16,708 nt of DNA from JALZHR01 sp036389695 (lineage in GTDB: Bacteria > Acidobacteriota > Blastocatellia > Pyrinomonadales > Pyrinomonadaceae). Below, in pieces: positions 1 to 6,428 of the stretch. The notes beneath the pieces were generated by a model, which ran no database searches, was not told the origin of the DNA, and was given only the letters and a program-made list of their open reading frames with translations. Both the position numbers and the translations under genes were made by a program. Each line of letters starts with the position of its first letter. Position 1 is the first letter of the stretch. The DNA lies in contig DASVWG010000073.1 in NCBI GenBank assembly GCA_036389695.1, positions 1-16,708 on the forward strand, in the 5' to 3' direction.

Positions 1-2
1 TG

Positions 3-161
3 GCAATTTATTTCTGGATAAACACGAATGAAGCCAAGCCGATAGAAGTTTTTGACCGCGTGGCGACCGAAATTAAAGCTTCGCTGAGCCGCGGCGGCGT
101 CGAAATGTATCCGCCGAACACGGTTATCGTGCAAAATGCGGAGACACAGATAGATAGCTAG
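3..161 (+). CDS. C-terminal end of a probable MscS-family mechanosensitive channel (partial)
   Basis: The reading frame is open from the left edge and ends at a TAG at 159-161, giving the last 52 residues of a protein that starts outside the window. The visible part contains IYFWINTNEAKPIEVFDRV followed by an amphipathic stretch and a proline-containing VEMYPPNTVIVQN near the end. This resembles the C-terminal alpha/beta cytoplasmic domain of small-conductance mechanosensitive channels, in which a helix (here EVFDRVATEIKASLSRGG) is followed by a PP-containing strand. In that family the domain forms the cytoplasmic cage of a heptameric pore that releases solutes on hypo-osmotic shock. No transmembrane or pore segment can be seen here, so the call rests on a short tail and other alpha/beta domains are possible. 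Confidence 0.5.
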   Translation, partial: AIYFWINTNEAKPIEVFDRVATEIKASLSRGGVEMYPPNTVIVQNAETQIDS

Positions 162-163
162 TT

Positions 164-203
164 TTGTATCGAATTAATCCAACGTTGTTTGGAAACGATA
201 CAA
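164..203. promoter_or_regulatory. inverted repeat between the channel gene and the sigma-54 promoter
   Basis: TTGTATCG at 164-171 and CGATACAA at 196-203 are perfect inverted repeats 24 bases apart. A second CCAA/TTGG pair sits inside. The element lies roughly 100-140 bases before the expected sigma-54 transcription start, where enhancer-binding activators often bind. No T-run follows, so a terminator for the upstream gene is less likely. Its function is inferred from position only. Confidence 0.35.
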
Positions 204-278
204 GTAATATTTCAGCTCAAAAAACGCGAATTTGGGCGCAAACCTTGTATTTTCGGTAAATTTGCCGTTATCAATACT

Positions 279-295
279 TTGGCACGCTCATTGCT
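279..295 (+). promoter_or_regulatory. sigma-54 (RpoN) promoter, -24/-12 elements
   Basis: The sequence reads TTGGCACG, four bases, then TTGCT. It matches the sigma-54 consensus TGGCAC-N5-TTGC with the invariant GG at 281-282 and GC at 293-294. Transcription would start near 305, upstream of the small membrane protein at 353 and downstream of the ATG at 299. Sigma-54 promoters need an ATP-driven enhancer-binding activator, so the downstream gene is probably induced by a specific signal. Confidence 0.75.
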
Positions 296-352
296 CTAAT
301 GGAAGCGTCTGCGGTTGCGGATGCACGGATTTTTGATAAGGGAGATATGGAA

Positions 353-565
353 ATGGCTAAGGACGTTATAAGCGTGGACGGCGAGGAAAGAGTCGTTCGC
401 GAAGATACGGCGAAGTCTTACAGAGGAACCATCTGGGCTTTAACCAGTATCGCAGCATTTATCATAATTGTAGCAATTTTGGTTTTTGGAGGCTTTTTGA
501 GAACGGCGACTGACAACACTCCCGCAAAGAGTCCGGCGGAAATCGAAAAACAAAGACAGCAATAA
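353..565 (+). CDS. small single-span membrane protein under sigma-54 control, function unknown
   Basis: A 70-residue protein with a charged N-terminal part (about 1-25), one strongly hydrophobic helix (about residues 30-48, WALTSIAAFIIIVAILVFGG) and a short polar tail rich in P, K, E and Q. The topology suggests an inner-membrane protein. Two longer starts exist at 299 and 347. The ATG at 353 is preferred because AAGGGAG (338-344) lies 8 bases before it, while the ATG at 299 would lie upstream of the transcription start predicted from the sigma-54 promoter. It stands alone between the channel gene and a strong terminator, so it is probably monocistronic. I do not recognise a family. A role in an envelope or nitrogen-type stress response is only suggested by the promoter class. 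Confidence 0.6.
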   Translation: MAKDVISVDGEERVVREDTAKSYRGTIWALTSIAAFIIIVAILVFGGFLRTATDNTPAKSPAEIEKQRQQ

Positions 566-573
566 TAGCTTTT

Positions 574-660
574 ACGAACAAGGGATTTTTACGAGCAAAG
601 GGTTATTTAACGAGCAAGGGGTAGGTTTAGGTTTTAACGAGCAAGGGGTAGGTTAATCGG
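574..660 (+). repeat. degenerate direct repeats, ACGARCAAGGG units
   Basis: Units starting at 574, 591, 610 and 638 share ACGA(A/G)CAAGGG, usually preceded by TTTW. The last two also share GTAGGTT. Spacing is 17, 19 and 28 bases, so this is not a clean tandem array. It lies directly after the small membrane protein gene. No function is apparent; it may be 3'-UTR or a decayed repeat. Confidence 0.6.
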
Positions 661-665
661 TGTGT

Positions 666-694
666 AGTTCTTTCCTGTCATGTAGAACTTTTTA
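666..694 (+). terminator. weak hairpin with T-run
   Basis: AGTTCT (666-671) and AGAACT (684-689) can form a 6-bp AT-rich stem with a 12-base loop, running into TTTTT. It could be a minor terminator for the small membrane protein gene. The stem is short and the much stronger hairpin at 730 is nearby. Confidence 0.3.
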
Positions 695-729
695 GTCATA
701 AGTGGACATTGTCAATTTCTGACTTAAGG

Positions 730-761
730 ACGTTCCCTGAAATTTCAGGGAACGTTTTTTT
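730..761 (+). terminator. strong intrinsic terminator
   Basis: ACGTTCCCTGAAA and TTTCAGGGAACGT form a perfect inverted repeat (730-755) with almost no loop, followed by a run of seven T. It ends + strand transcription after the sigma-54-controlled gene and insulates tsaD. Confidence 0.85.
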
Positions 762-779
762 GTTTGTCAGGAAAATAGT

Positions 780-855
780 AAGGCAGAAACGCGACAGTTA
801 TGGAGCGTGTTTCTTGGCTAACAAACACGCTCCATAACTGTCGCGTTTCTGCCTT
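780..855. repeat. REP-like palindrome, copy 1
   Basis: The arms at 780-812 and 823-855 are perfect 33-bp inverted repeats around a 10-base loop. The arm begins AAGGCAGAAACGCG and ends ATGGAGCGTGTTT. The same two ends occur at 13675-13829 with a different but still self-complementary core. The right arm runs into T-rich sequence, so it may also terminate transcription. It ends 25 bases before the tsaD start. Confidence 0.85.
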
Positions 856-880
856 TTTTATTTTTTGCTAGACTAAAAGA

Positions 881-1957
881 ATGTTGGTTTTAGGCATTGA
901 AAGCTCGTGTGACGAAACGGCGGCGGCTGTTGTTCGCGACGGGAAAGAAATTTTATCGTCGGTTATTTCCTCGCAAATCGATTTGCATCGACCTTACGGC
1001 GGCGTCGTTCCCGAACTGGCTTCGCGCGAGCATCTGAACAAAATCGAGCCGATTGTTCTGGAAGCAATCAAACGGGCAAATATTAAATTAGAAGACATCG
1101 ACGCCGTCGCCGTCACGCAAGGTCCCGGCTTGGTCGGCTCGCTGCTGGTCGGCGTCTGCTACGCCAAAGCTCTGGCGTTCGCGCTCGACAAACCGTTTGT
1201 CGGCGTCAATCATATCGAAGGTCACGTTTATTCGGTTGCCTTCGAAAATCCGCCCATCGAATATCCGGCGCTCGCCCTGATAGTTTCCGGCGGTCACACG
1301 AATTTATTTTTTATTCCCGCAGAAGGCAGATACAAAGTCGTCGCCCGCACGCGCGACGACGCGGCAGGCGAAGCCTTCGATAAAGTCGCCAAAATGCTCG
1401 GCTTAAGCTATCCGGGCGGACCGGTCATCGAAAAGCTCGCTAAAGAAGGCGACGCAAAAAAAATCAAATTCACCTTGCCGAAAATCAGCGACGGCAGACC
1501 CGACTTCAGCTTCAGCGGCTTGAAAACGGCGGTCTCGAAATACGTCCGCGAAAACGAAATCCAGCCCGCCGCGCCGGACGAGAACATCTCGCCGGAAATC
1601 AAGGATTTATGCGCGAGCTTTCAATACACGGTCGTCAAATCGCTGGTCGGCACGATGGAAAGACTCGCCGACGAGCTAAATCCGAAAACCCTGATTGTCG
1701 CCGGCGGCGTCGCCTGCAACAACGCCCTGCGCGAAGCCGCCGAACAGGCAGGACAGAAACTGCGGATTCCCGTCTATTTCCCGTCCAAACATCTCTCTAC
1801 CGACAACGCCGCGATGATTGCGGCGGCGGGAACGTTTCATCTCAAAAACGGACAAGCTTCGCCTCTATCAATAACGGCGGACGTCACGCTGCGCCTGCAA
1901 AATTTTGAGGTCGAAGACGCAGAATTGAGAAAAAAGAAAGTTCGCTACCGTTTGTAG
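881..1957 (+). CDS. tsaD: tRNA N6-adenosine threonylcarbamoyltransferase TsaD
   Basis: TsaD transfers the threonylcarbamoyl group from the TsaC product to A37 of ANN-decoding tRNAs, making t6A together with TsaB and TsaE in the cytoplasm. The 358-residue length is normal. Signature motifs of the Kae1/TsaD ASKHA fold are present: GIESSCDETAAAVV near the N-terminus, PELASREHL (44-52), GPGLVGSLLVG (81-91), NHIEGH with the metal-binding His111 and His115, VSGGHTNL (135-142), FSFSGLKTAV (209-218), AGGVACNNALR (274-284) and STDNAAMIAAAG with the metal-binding Asp308. The start follows GACTAAAAGA without a clear Shine-Dalgarno sequence and lies 25 bases after the palindrome at 780-855. No operon partner is adjacent; the terminator at 730 separates it from upstream genes. 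Confidence 0.97.
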   Translation: MLVLGIESSCDETAAAVVRDGKEILSSVISSQIDLHRPYGGVVPELASREHLNKIEPIVLEAIKRANIKLEDIDAVAVTQGPGLVGSLLVGVCYAKALAFALDKPFVGVNHIEGHVYSVAFENPPIEYPALALIVSGGHTNLFFIPAEGRYKVVARTRDDAAGEAFDKVAKMLGLSYPGGPVIEKLAKEGDAKKIKFTLPKISDGRPDFSFSGLKTAVSKYVRENEIQPAAPDENISPEIKDLCASFQYTVVKSLVGTMERLADELNPKTLIVAGGVACNNALREAAEQAGQKLRIPVYFPSKHLSTDNAAMIAAAGTFHLKNGQASPLSITADVTLRLQNFEVEDAELRKKKVRYRL

Positions 1958-2072
1958 ATTTTCAGAACATTTTGCGCACGAATAAGGACGAAACTAAATT
2001 CTTCTTGTTTTTATCTGTTCCGATGACTTAAAATTAAATCACCTTCCCGAGTTTCCTAAAAGAGAAAATATT

Positions 2073-2501
2073 ATGCGACATTTTTGTTTTGCCGTAATCT
2101 GCTGTTTGATTTTGCTTCTGAGTAATGTGCCTGCCGAAACGAGAAATTTTCCGGCGGCGACGAATGGAAAATGCGCGATTCCGGGTTTGAAGACGGCTTT
2201 GCTGAATTCGAGCGCGGTTTTTGTAGGCGAAGTTTTAAGTGAGACGAAAAACGGGGACGAGAGGACTTTCGAGTTTCGGGTCGTGAAATACTGGAAAGGC
2301 GCGAAAGGTAAGAAAATCGAAGTCAGCGTAAATGAGACGGCGCGTTATCAAGCGTGGTATCAGGTCGGCGAAAAATATCTGGTTTTTGCGCGCACGGATG
2401 AAGACGGGCGGCTGCGCGACGGGCGTTGTTCGCCATCCAAGCTGCTTTCCGAAGCGTCTAAGGATTTAAAGACACTGGGGCGGGCAAAGATTCCGCGTTA
2501 A
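2073..2501 (+). CDS. secreted TIMP-like (netrin-like OB-fold) protein, function unknown
   Basis: A 142-residue protein with a signal peptide (about residues 1-21, hydrophobic core AVICCLILLLSNV, likely cleavage after VPA). The mature part shows the pattern of bacterial TIMP-like domains: an early Cys34 followed by LKTALLNSSAVFVGEVL, a strand FEFRVVKYWKG, a VGEKYLVFA strand (98-106) and GRCSPSKLLSEASKDLKTLG with Cys119 near the end. The two mature cysteines could form a disulfide. In bacteria these small exported domains have no established activity; the link to metalloprotease inhibition comes only from the animal family. AAAAGAGAAA precedes the ATG at a usable distance. It lies 60 bases before the PQQ-type dehydrogenase, and the two may be co-transcribed. 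Confidence 0.65.
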   Translation: MRHFCFAVICCLILLLSNVPAETRNFPAATNGKCAIPGLKTALLNSSAVFVGEVLSETKNGDERTFEFRVVKYWKGAKGKKIEVSVNETARYQAWYQVGEKYLVFARTDEDGRLRDGRCSPSKLLSEASKDLKTLGRAKIPR

Positions 2502-2561
2502 TCGAAAAGGGAAGTTTTCGATTTTGAATTGAGATTACATCTGAAAATGTCTAGGGGGAAT

Positions 2562-4604
2562 ATGCGACAATTTAAGTTATTTGTAAGTCTGGCGATTATG
2601 ATTTGGGCAGCGGTCGGCGCGGTTTGGGCACAGAATCCGCCGCCGCCTTTTACGATTCGGCTCCAGCCGTTTCTGCCGACGGGCGTCGTCAGTCGTCCGG
2701 TGCTTTTGACGCATTCGAAAGACGGCAGCGGGCGAAAATTTATTTTGCAGCAGGACGGATTTATAAAGGTTTTACAGCCCGGTTCATTCACGCCGACCGA
2801 GTTTATCAACATCGCGTCCCGTGTGCGTACTCCGACTTCAGCCGGTGACGAGCGCGGTCTTTTGGGGCTGACTTTTCACCCGCAGTTTGCCACTAATCAT
2901 AAATTTTACGTTAATTACACGCGCATTGCCGACGGCGCGACGGTCGTCGCCGAATATACGACGCTGGCGAGCAACCCGAATCAGGGCGATTTTAACAGCG
3001 AGCGAATCATCATCACCATTCCGCAGCCTTTTACCAATCACAACGGCGGAATGATTGAGTTCGGTTCCGACGGTTATCTGTATATCGGAATGGGCGACGG
3101 CGGCTCGGCAAACGACCCCGGAGCGCGGGCGCAGAACCTTTCACAACTGCTCGGCAAAATGCTGCGCATCGACGTTAATGTTCCGCAAGGCTCGCCGACG
3201 CAGTATTTGATTCCGGCAGGAAACCCGTTTACCGGCGCGAACACGACGCGCTGCGAGAGCGGCAGCACGACGAGCGGGCAGCCGTGCCAGGAAATCTGGG
3301 CTTACGGCTTGCGAAATCCCTGGCGCTGGTCGTTTGACCGCACCACGAATCAGCAGTGGGTGGCGGATGTGGGACAGGGCGTAATCGAAGAAGTTGACAT
3401 CGTCACGCCGGGCGCGAATTACGGCTGGCGTGTTTACGAAGGAACGCAGTGCACGGGGCTGGACCCGCAATTGTGCGCGGGCGGCATGACGCCGATTGCG
3501 CACACGCCGCCGATTTTCCAATACAGTCACACGGGCGGGCGCTGTTCGATTACGGGCGGTTACGTTTATCGCGGCTCGCGCGGCTCTCTGCCCGGCGGCG
3601 CGTATATCTACGGCGATTATTGTTCGGGCGAGATTTGGATGTGGAACGGCAACCAGCAGATTCTGCTCGCCGACACGCCGCGACAGATAATTTCTTTCGG
3701 CGAAGACGCGGACGGCGAGATTTACGTCTGTTATTCAAACGGGCAGATTGATAAAGTCGTGCGGGCGAAAGCCAACGCCGATTTCGACGGCGATTTCAAA
3801 ACCGATATTTCCGTCTATCGCCCCGCGGGCGGCTTCTGGTATATCAACCAGAGCTTGAATAATACGTTTCGCGCGCAGCAGTTCGGCATTGACGGCGACA
3901 TACCCGCGCCGGAAGATTACGACGGCGACAATACGACCGACATCGCCGTTTTCCGCCCGTCGAGCGGCAGTTGGTATGTCCTGCGCAGCAGCACCAATAC
4001 CTTTTTCGGCGTGCAGTTTGGCGCAAACGGCGATTCGCCCGCGGCGAGCGATTACGACGGCGACGCGAAAGCCGATTTCGCCGTGTTCCGACCGAACGGC
4101 GGCAACTGGTATATCTTAAATTCTTCGAACGGCGCGTTTTCCGCGACGCAGTTTGGCGCAAACGGCGACATCGCCGTTCCGGGCGACTACGACGGCGACG
4201 GGAAATACGATTTGGCGGTCTATCGCGGCTCGTCCGGAAGCTGGTATCGTCTGAACAGCTCGAACGGCAGCTTCAGCGCCGCGCAGTTTGGCGCCAGCGC
4301 GGACACGACGGCGCAGGGCGATTTTGACGGCGACGGCAGAACCGATATTTCCGTTTTCCGTTCGAGCGACGGAACCTGGTATCGGCTGAATAGCTCGAAC
4401 GGTGCGTTTGTCGCGGTGCAGTTCGGAACTAATGGCGACCGCCCGGTCGTCGGCGATTATGACGGCGATGCGAAAGACGACATTGCAGTCTTTCGTCCGA
4501 CGGGCGGCAACTGGTATCGCCTCAACAGTTCGAACGGCGCGTTCGTCGCCGCGCAATTCGGACAAAACGGCGATATATATCTTCCGGCTTTCGACCAGCC
4601 GTAA
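2562..4604 (+). CDS. secreted PQQ-dependent sugar dehydrogenase-like protein with six DxDGD repeats
   Basis: 680 residues. The start at 2562 is chosen over an in-frame TTG at 2529 because AGGGGG (2553-2558) precedes it and a signal peptide begins there (residues 1-23, cleavage after VWA). Residues about 30-400 match the soluble glucose/sorbosone dehydrogenase six-bladed propeller: ERGLLGLTFHP (97-107), TNHNGGMIEFG with the presumed catalytic His160, YLYIGMGDGG (172-181), LLGKMLRIDV, YGLRNPWRW (248-256) and YGDYCSGEIWM (350-360). In this family the enzyme oxidises sugars or other polyols in the periplasm with PQQ as cofactor. Residues 407-676 are six 45-residue repeats, each starting with DxDGD, which probably bind calcium and form a second propeller, perhaps for surface or glycan binding. 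The substrate cannot be told from sequence. Confidence 0.85.
   Translation: MRQFKLFVSLAIMIWAAVGAVWAQNPPPPFTIRLQPFLPTGVVSRPVLLTHSKDGSGRKFILQQDGFIKVLQPGSFTPTEFINIASRVRTPTSAGDERGLLGLTFHPQFATNHKFYVNYTRIADGATVVAEYTTLASNPNQGDFNSERIIITIPQPFTNHNGGMIEFGSDGYLYIGMGDGGSANDPGARAQNLSQLLGKMLRIDVNVPQGSPTQYLIPAGNPFTGANTTRCESGSTTSGQPCQEIWAYGLRNPWRWSFDRTTNQQWVADVGQGVIEEVDIVTPGANYGWRVYEGTQCTGLDPQLCAGGMTPIAHTPPIFQYSHTGGRCSITGGYVYRGSRGSLPGGAYIYGDYCSGEIWMWNGNQQILLADTPRQIISFGEDADGEIYVCYSNGQIDKVVRAKANADFDGDFKTDISVYRPAGGFWYINQSLNNTFRAQQFGIDGDIPAPEDYDGDNTTDIAVFRPSSGSWYVLRSSTNTFFGVQFGANGDSPAASDYDGDAKADFAVFRPNGGNWYILNSSNGAFSATQFGANGDIAVPGDYDGDGKYDLAVYRGSSGSWYRLNSSNGSFSAAQFGASADTTAQGDFDGDGRTDISVFRSSDGTWYRLNSSNGAFVAVQFGTNGDRPVVGDYDGDAKDDIAVFRPTGGNWYRLNSSNGAFVAAQFGQNGDIYLPAFDQP
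3780..4589 (+). repeat. six in-frame 135-bp repeats within the dehydrogenase gene
   Basis: Repeats begin at 3780 and recur every 135 bases. Each encodes D(F/Y)DGD near its start, then (S/A)V(Y/F)R, WY, and QFG.(N/S/D)(G/A)D. Later units are the most alike (RLNSSNGAFVA recurs), which points to recent internal duplication. The spacing is exact between units 1 and 2 (3780 and 3915). Confidence 0.85.
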
Positions 4605-4610
4605 TTTAAA

Positions 4611-4757
4611 GGGATGAAGGATGAAGGATGAGGGATGAAAAAGTTTTGAATGTTGAGTGTTGAATTTTGAATGATTCGTTTAATTACAAATTCAAAATTC
4701 AACACTTAAAACTCAAAACTTTCTTCCGTTCATCCCTCATCCTTCATCCTTCATCCC
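4611..4757. repeat. 147-bp palindrome of 7-bp repeats between convergent genes
   Basis: Outer arms 4611-4639 and 4729-4757 are a perfect 29-bp inverted repeat built from GGATGAA-type heptads. Inside, a second pair of about 31 bp (TGAATGT-type heptads, about 4642-4672 against 4690-4720) pairs with roughly three mismatches. The element fills the whole gap between the + strand dehydrogenase gene and the - strand comF gene. It could act as a bidirectional terminator, although it has the look of a mobile or expanding repeat. Confidence 0.8.
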
Positions 4758-5531
4758 TCAAAACGCTCGCGCGACGGTTAGAACGTAAACCGCTCGCGCG
4801 CCTTTGTTTTTCAGGGCTTTCGCGCAGTTTGCGGCGGTCGCGCCGGAAGTGAAAACGTCGTCAATCAATAAAATATTTTCGTTTTCGACGAGTTTCGGGC
4901 GCGTCACTTCAAAGGCGTTACGCACGCTTTCGAGGCGCGCTTTTCTGTCCATTCCGGCGCGATGCTGCGGCGTGTGAATCCGGCGAATCAGGCTGTTTTC
5001 ATCCAGCGGCAAATTTGCCCGTTCGGCTAAAATTTTGGCTAAAAGAGAAGCCTGATTAAATCCGCGCTCATTAAGACGGCGTTTTGAAAGCGGAACGGGA
5101 ATAATTCGGGTTGCGTCCGGAAAAGTAGATTTCAGAAAGGCTTCGAAGAAAAGATTTTCGAGTTTTAAGGGAACGAAAGGAGTTTTTTTGAGGTTCAGAA
5201 CGGTGGCTAAAAGTGCGTGTTCGTAAAGTCCGCAGGCGCGTGCCGAATCATAAGAATCATCTTCGCAGCGGCGGCAGAAGGTTGTAAATTTCTCGCCGCT
5301 CGTTTCCAGATATGCGCCGCATTTTTCGCAGAGAATTTCCGCGCCCGTGAAAATCCGGGTTTTTTGCCAGCACGCGCGGCAGGCGACGCCGTCGGCGCGT
5401 TGTTCGACCGATTTTTCGCAGAGGCGGCAAATTTGCGGGTAGATTAAGCTGAGGCAGGCATCGTAGATGGCGGAAAGCGAAGAACCGAAAAGGGGAGAGT
5501 TTTTGTCGTTCGGTTCTTCCGCAGTATTCAT
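4758..5531 (-). CDS. comF: ComF family protein (phosphoribosyltransferase-like)
   Basis: 257 residues. Two zinc-ribbon-like Cys clusters lie at the N-terminus (C35-x2-C38, C51-x2-C54; then C68-x2-C71, C86-x2-C89). They are followed by a type I PRTase-like domain with PVPLSKRRLNERGFNQA (145-161) and the PRPP-binding loop LLIDDVFTSGATA (221-233). ComF proteins act in natural DNA uptake in several bacteria; an enzymatic reaction has not been settled. The ATG overlaps the stop of the upstream zinc-finger gene as TAATG, so translation is probably coupled. It is the last gene of the rlmH-dksA-comF group. The 3' end abuts the palindrome at 4611-4757. Confidence 0.9.
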   Translation of the reverse strand: MNTAEEPNDKNSPLFGSSLSAIYDACLSLIYPQICRLCEKSVEQRADGVACRACWQKTRIFTGAEILCEKCGAYLETSGEKFTTFCRRCEDDSYDSARACGLYEHALLATVLNLKKTPFVPLKLENLFFEAFLKSTFPDATRIIPVPLSKRRLNERGFNQASLLAKILAERANLPLDENSLIRRIHTPQHRAGMDRKARLESVRNAFEVTRPKLVENENILLIDDVFTSGATAANCAKALKNKGARAVYVLTVARAF

Positions 5532-5884
5532 TACAAGCTGTCCGCGTCAATCATTCCTTTTTCGACCAGCTCCTGGCAGTTCAGGCAATAACGCGCCCAC
5601 GGAATCGCCGCCAGACGCTTCGGCTGAATTTCCTTCGCGCAGTTCTGGCACGTGCCGTATTCTTCGTCTTCGATGCGCTGCAAAGCTTCGTCGATTAACA
5701 TGAGCTGACGCGTTTCGTTTTCGGAAACCGCCAGAATCACGTTTTTCGAGTAATTCTGCACCGCTAAATCAACCGGGTCGGGCGTTTCGGTATCGTCCAC
5801 CGAAAGGTCATTGCCCGACAGCTTGGTAAATAAAGTATCGCGCTCGGCGATAAGTTGTTCTTTAATTTGGTTCAGTTCGTTCAT
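5531..5884 (-). CDS. DksA/TraR family C4 zinc-finger protein
   Basis: 117 residues, shorter than E. coli DksA (151). The N-terminal half forms a coiled-coil-like helical pair with DPVDLA (36-41), matching the DxxDxA motif at the coiled-coil tip that reaches into the RNA polymerase secondary channel. The zinc finger is C79-x2-C82 ... C100-x2-C103, with the typical EEYGTCQNC and RYCLNCQ context. Members bind RNA polymerase and modulate initiation, in some cases with ppGpp. The start overlaps the rlmH stop as ATGA and the stop overlaps the comF start, so it is embedded in one operon. Whether it is the main DksA of this organism or an accessory paralogue cannot be decided. Confidence 0.9.
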   Translation of the reverse strand: MNELNQIKEQLIAERDTLFTKLSGNDLSVDDTETPDPVDLAVQNYSKNVILAVSENETRQLMLIDEALQRIEDEEYGTCQNCAKEIQPKRLAAIPWARYCLNCQELVEKGMIDADSL

Positions 5885-6324
5885 TTCTGATATGGAAACC
5901 CTTTGATTATGGTATATGCGCGATACAGCTGTTCTAAGAGCACGACCCGCGCCATTTCGTGCGTCAAAGTCAGAACGGATAAGGATAAACTAAAATCGGC
6001 TCTTTCGACAACCCCGGAAGCGACGCCTTCCGCGCCGCCGATGACAAAAGCGATTTCTTTGAAGCCCCGATTCTGCCATTTTTCAATCATTTCCGCGAGT
6101 TCGTGAGAACTGACCGAGCGTCCCTTCACGTCCAACAAGACGACGAATGCACTTGGATTCAGGTTTTCCAGTATTCGTTTGCTTTCAATTTCCTTGTCAC
6201 TCGCGTCCTTTAATTCAATTATTTCAAACTTTACAAAATGCGAAAGGCGCGCGCAGTATTCTTCCTGCAGCGCGCGCCAGTTTTTATCCTTTGTTTTGCC
6301 AATCCAGACGAAGCGAAAACGCAT
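5881..6324 (-). CDS. rlmH: 23S rRNA (pseudouridine1915-N3)-methyltransferase RlmH
   Basis: 147 residues from the ATG at 6324, close to the usual 155. RlmH is a SPOUT methyltransferase that methylates pseudouridine 1915 in helix 69 of 23S rRNA on assembled ribosomes, using SAM. Seen motifs: MRFRFVWIGKTKD at the start, LLDVKGRSVSSHELAEMI, AFVIGGAEGV (the SAM-binding glycine loop) and LTHEMARVVLLEQLYRAY. The frame stays open 26 codons further upstream, but that part is just translated 8-bp repeat, so the shorter start is used. The usual C-terminal PYH(K/R) reads PYQK here. It leads a three-gene overlapping cluster with the DksA-like and comF genes. No Shine-Dalgarno sequence is visible. Confidence 0.93.
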   Translation of the reverse strand: MRFRFVWIGKTKDKNWRALQEEYCARLSHFVKFEIIELKDASDKEIESKRILENLNPSAFVVLLDVKGRSVSSHELAEMIEKWQNRGFKEIAFVIGGAEGVASGVVERADFSLSLSVLTLTHEMARVVLLEQLYRAYTIIKGFPYQK

Positions 6325-6428
6325 AAAAAGTGAAACAGTAAAAAGGTGAAAAAGTGAAAAAGTGAAAAAGTCACGTCGGCTTTGCCGCAATAACTTTTTC
6401 ACTTTTAACCTTTAGTCACCTTTTCGCT
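6325..6428. repeat. 8-bp-period repeats forming an imperfect hairpin
   Basis: On the + strand, units like GTGAAAAA recur with an 8-bp period over about 6325-6371. The region 6341-6371 can pair imperfectly with 6393-6424, with an apical CGGC-AAA-GCCG hairpin. It fills the gap between the TonB receptor stop and the rlmH start. On the - strand the second arm is T-rich, so it may also weaken read-through into rlmH. Confidence 0.7.

Noticed and set aside
299..352. ATG at 299 as start of the small membrane protein
   Set aside because: It lies upstream of the transcription start expected from the sigma-54 promoter and has no Shine-Dalgarno sequence; the ATG at 353 has one at 8 bases.
1609..1908. 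99-codon + strand frame inside tsaD
   Set aside because: Shadow frame within a conserved gene with arginine-rich composition.
2529..2561. TTG at 2529 as start of the PQQ-type dehydrogenase
   Set aside because: It would put 11 charged residues before the signal peptide; the ATG at 2562 has AGGGGG upstream.
6325..6402. 26-residue N-terminal extension of RlmH
   Set aside because: It is just translation of the 8-bp repeats; the family starts at the internal Met at 6324.
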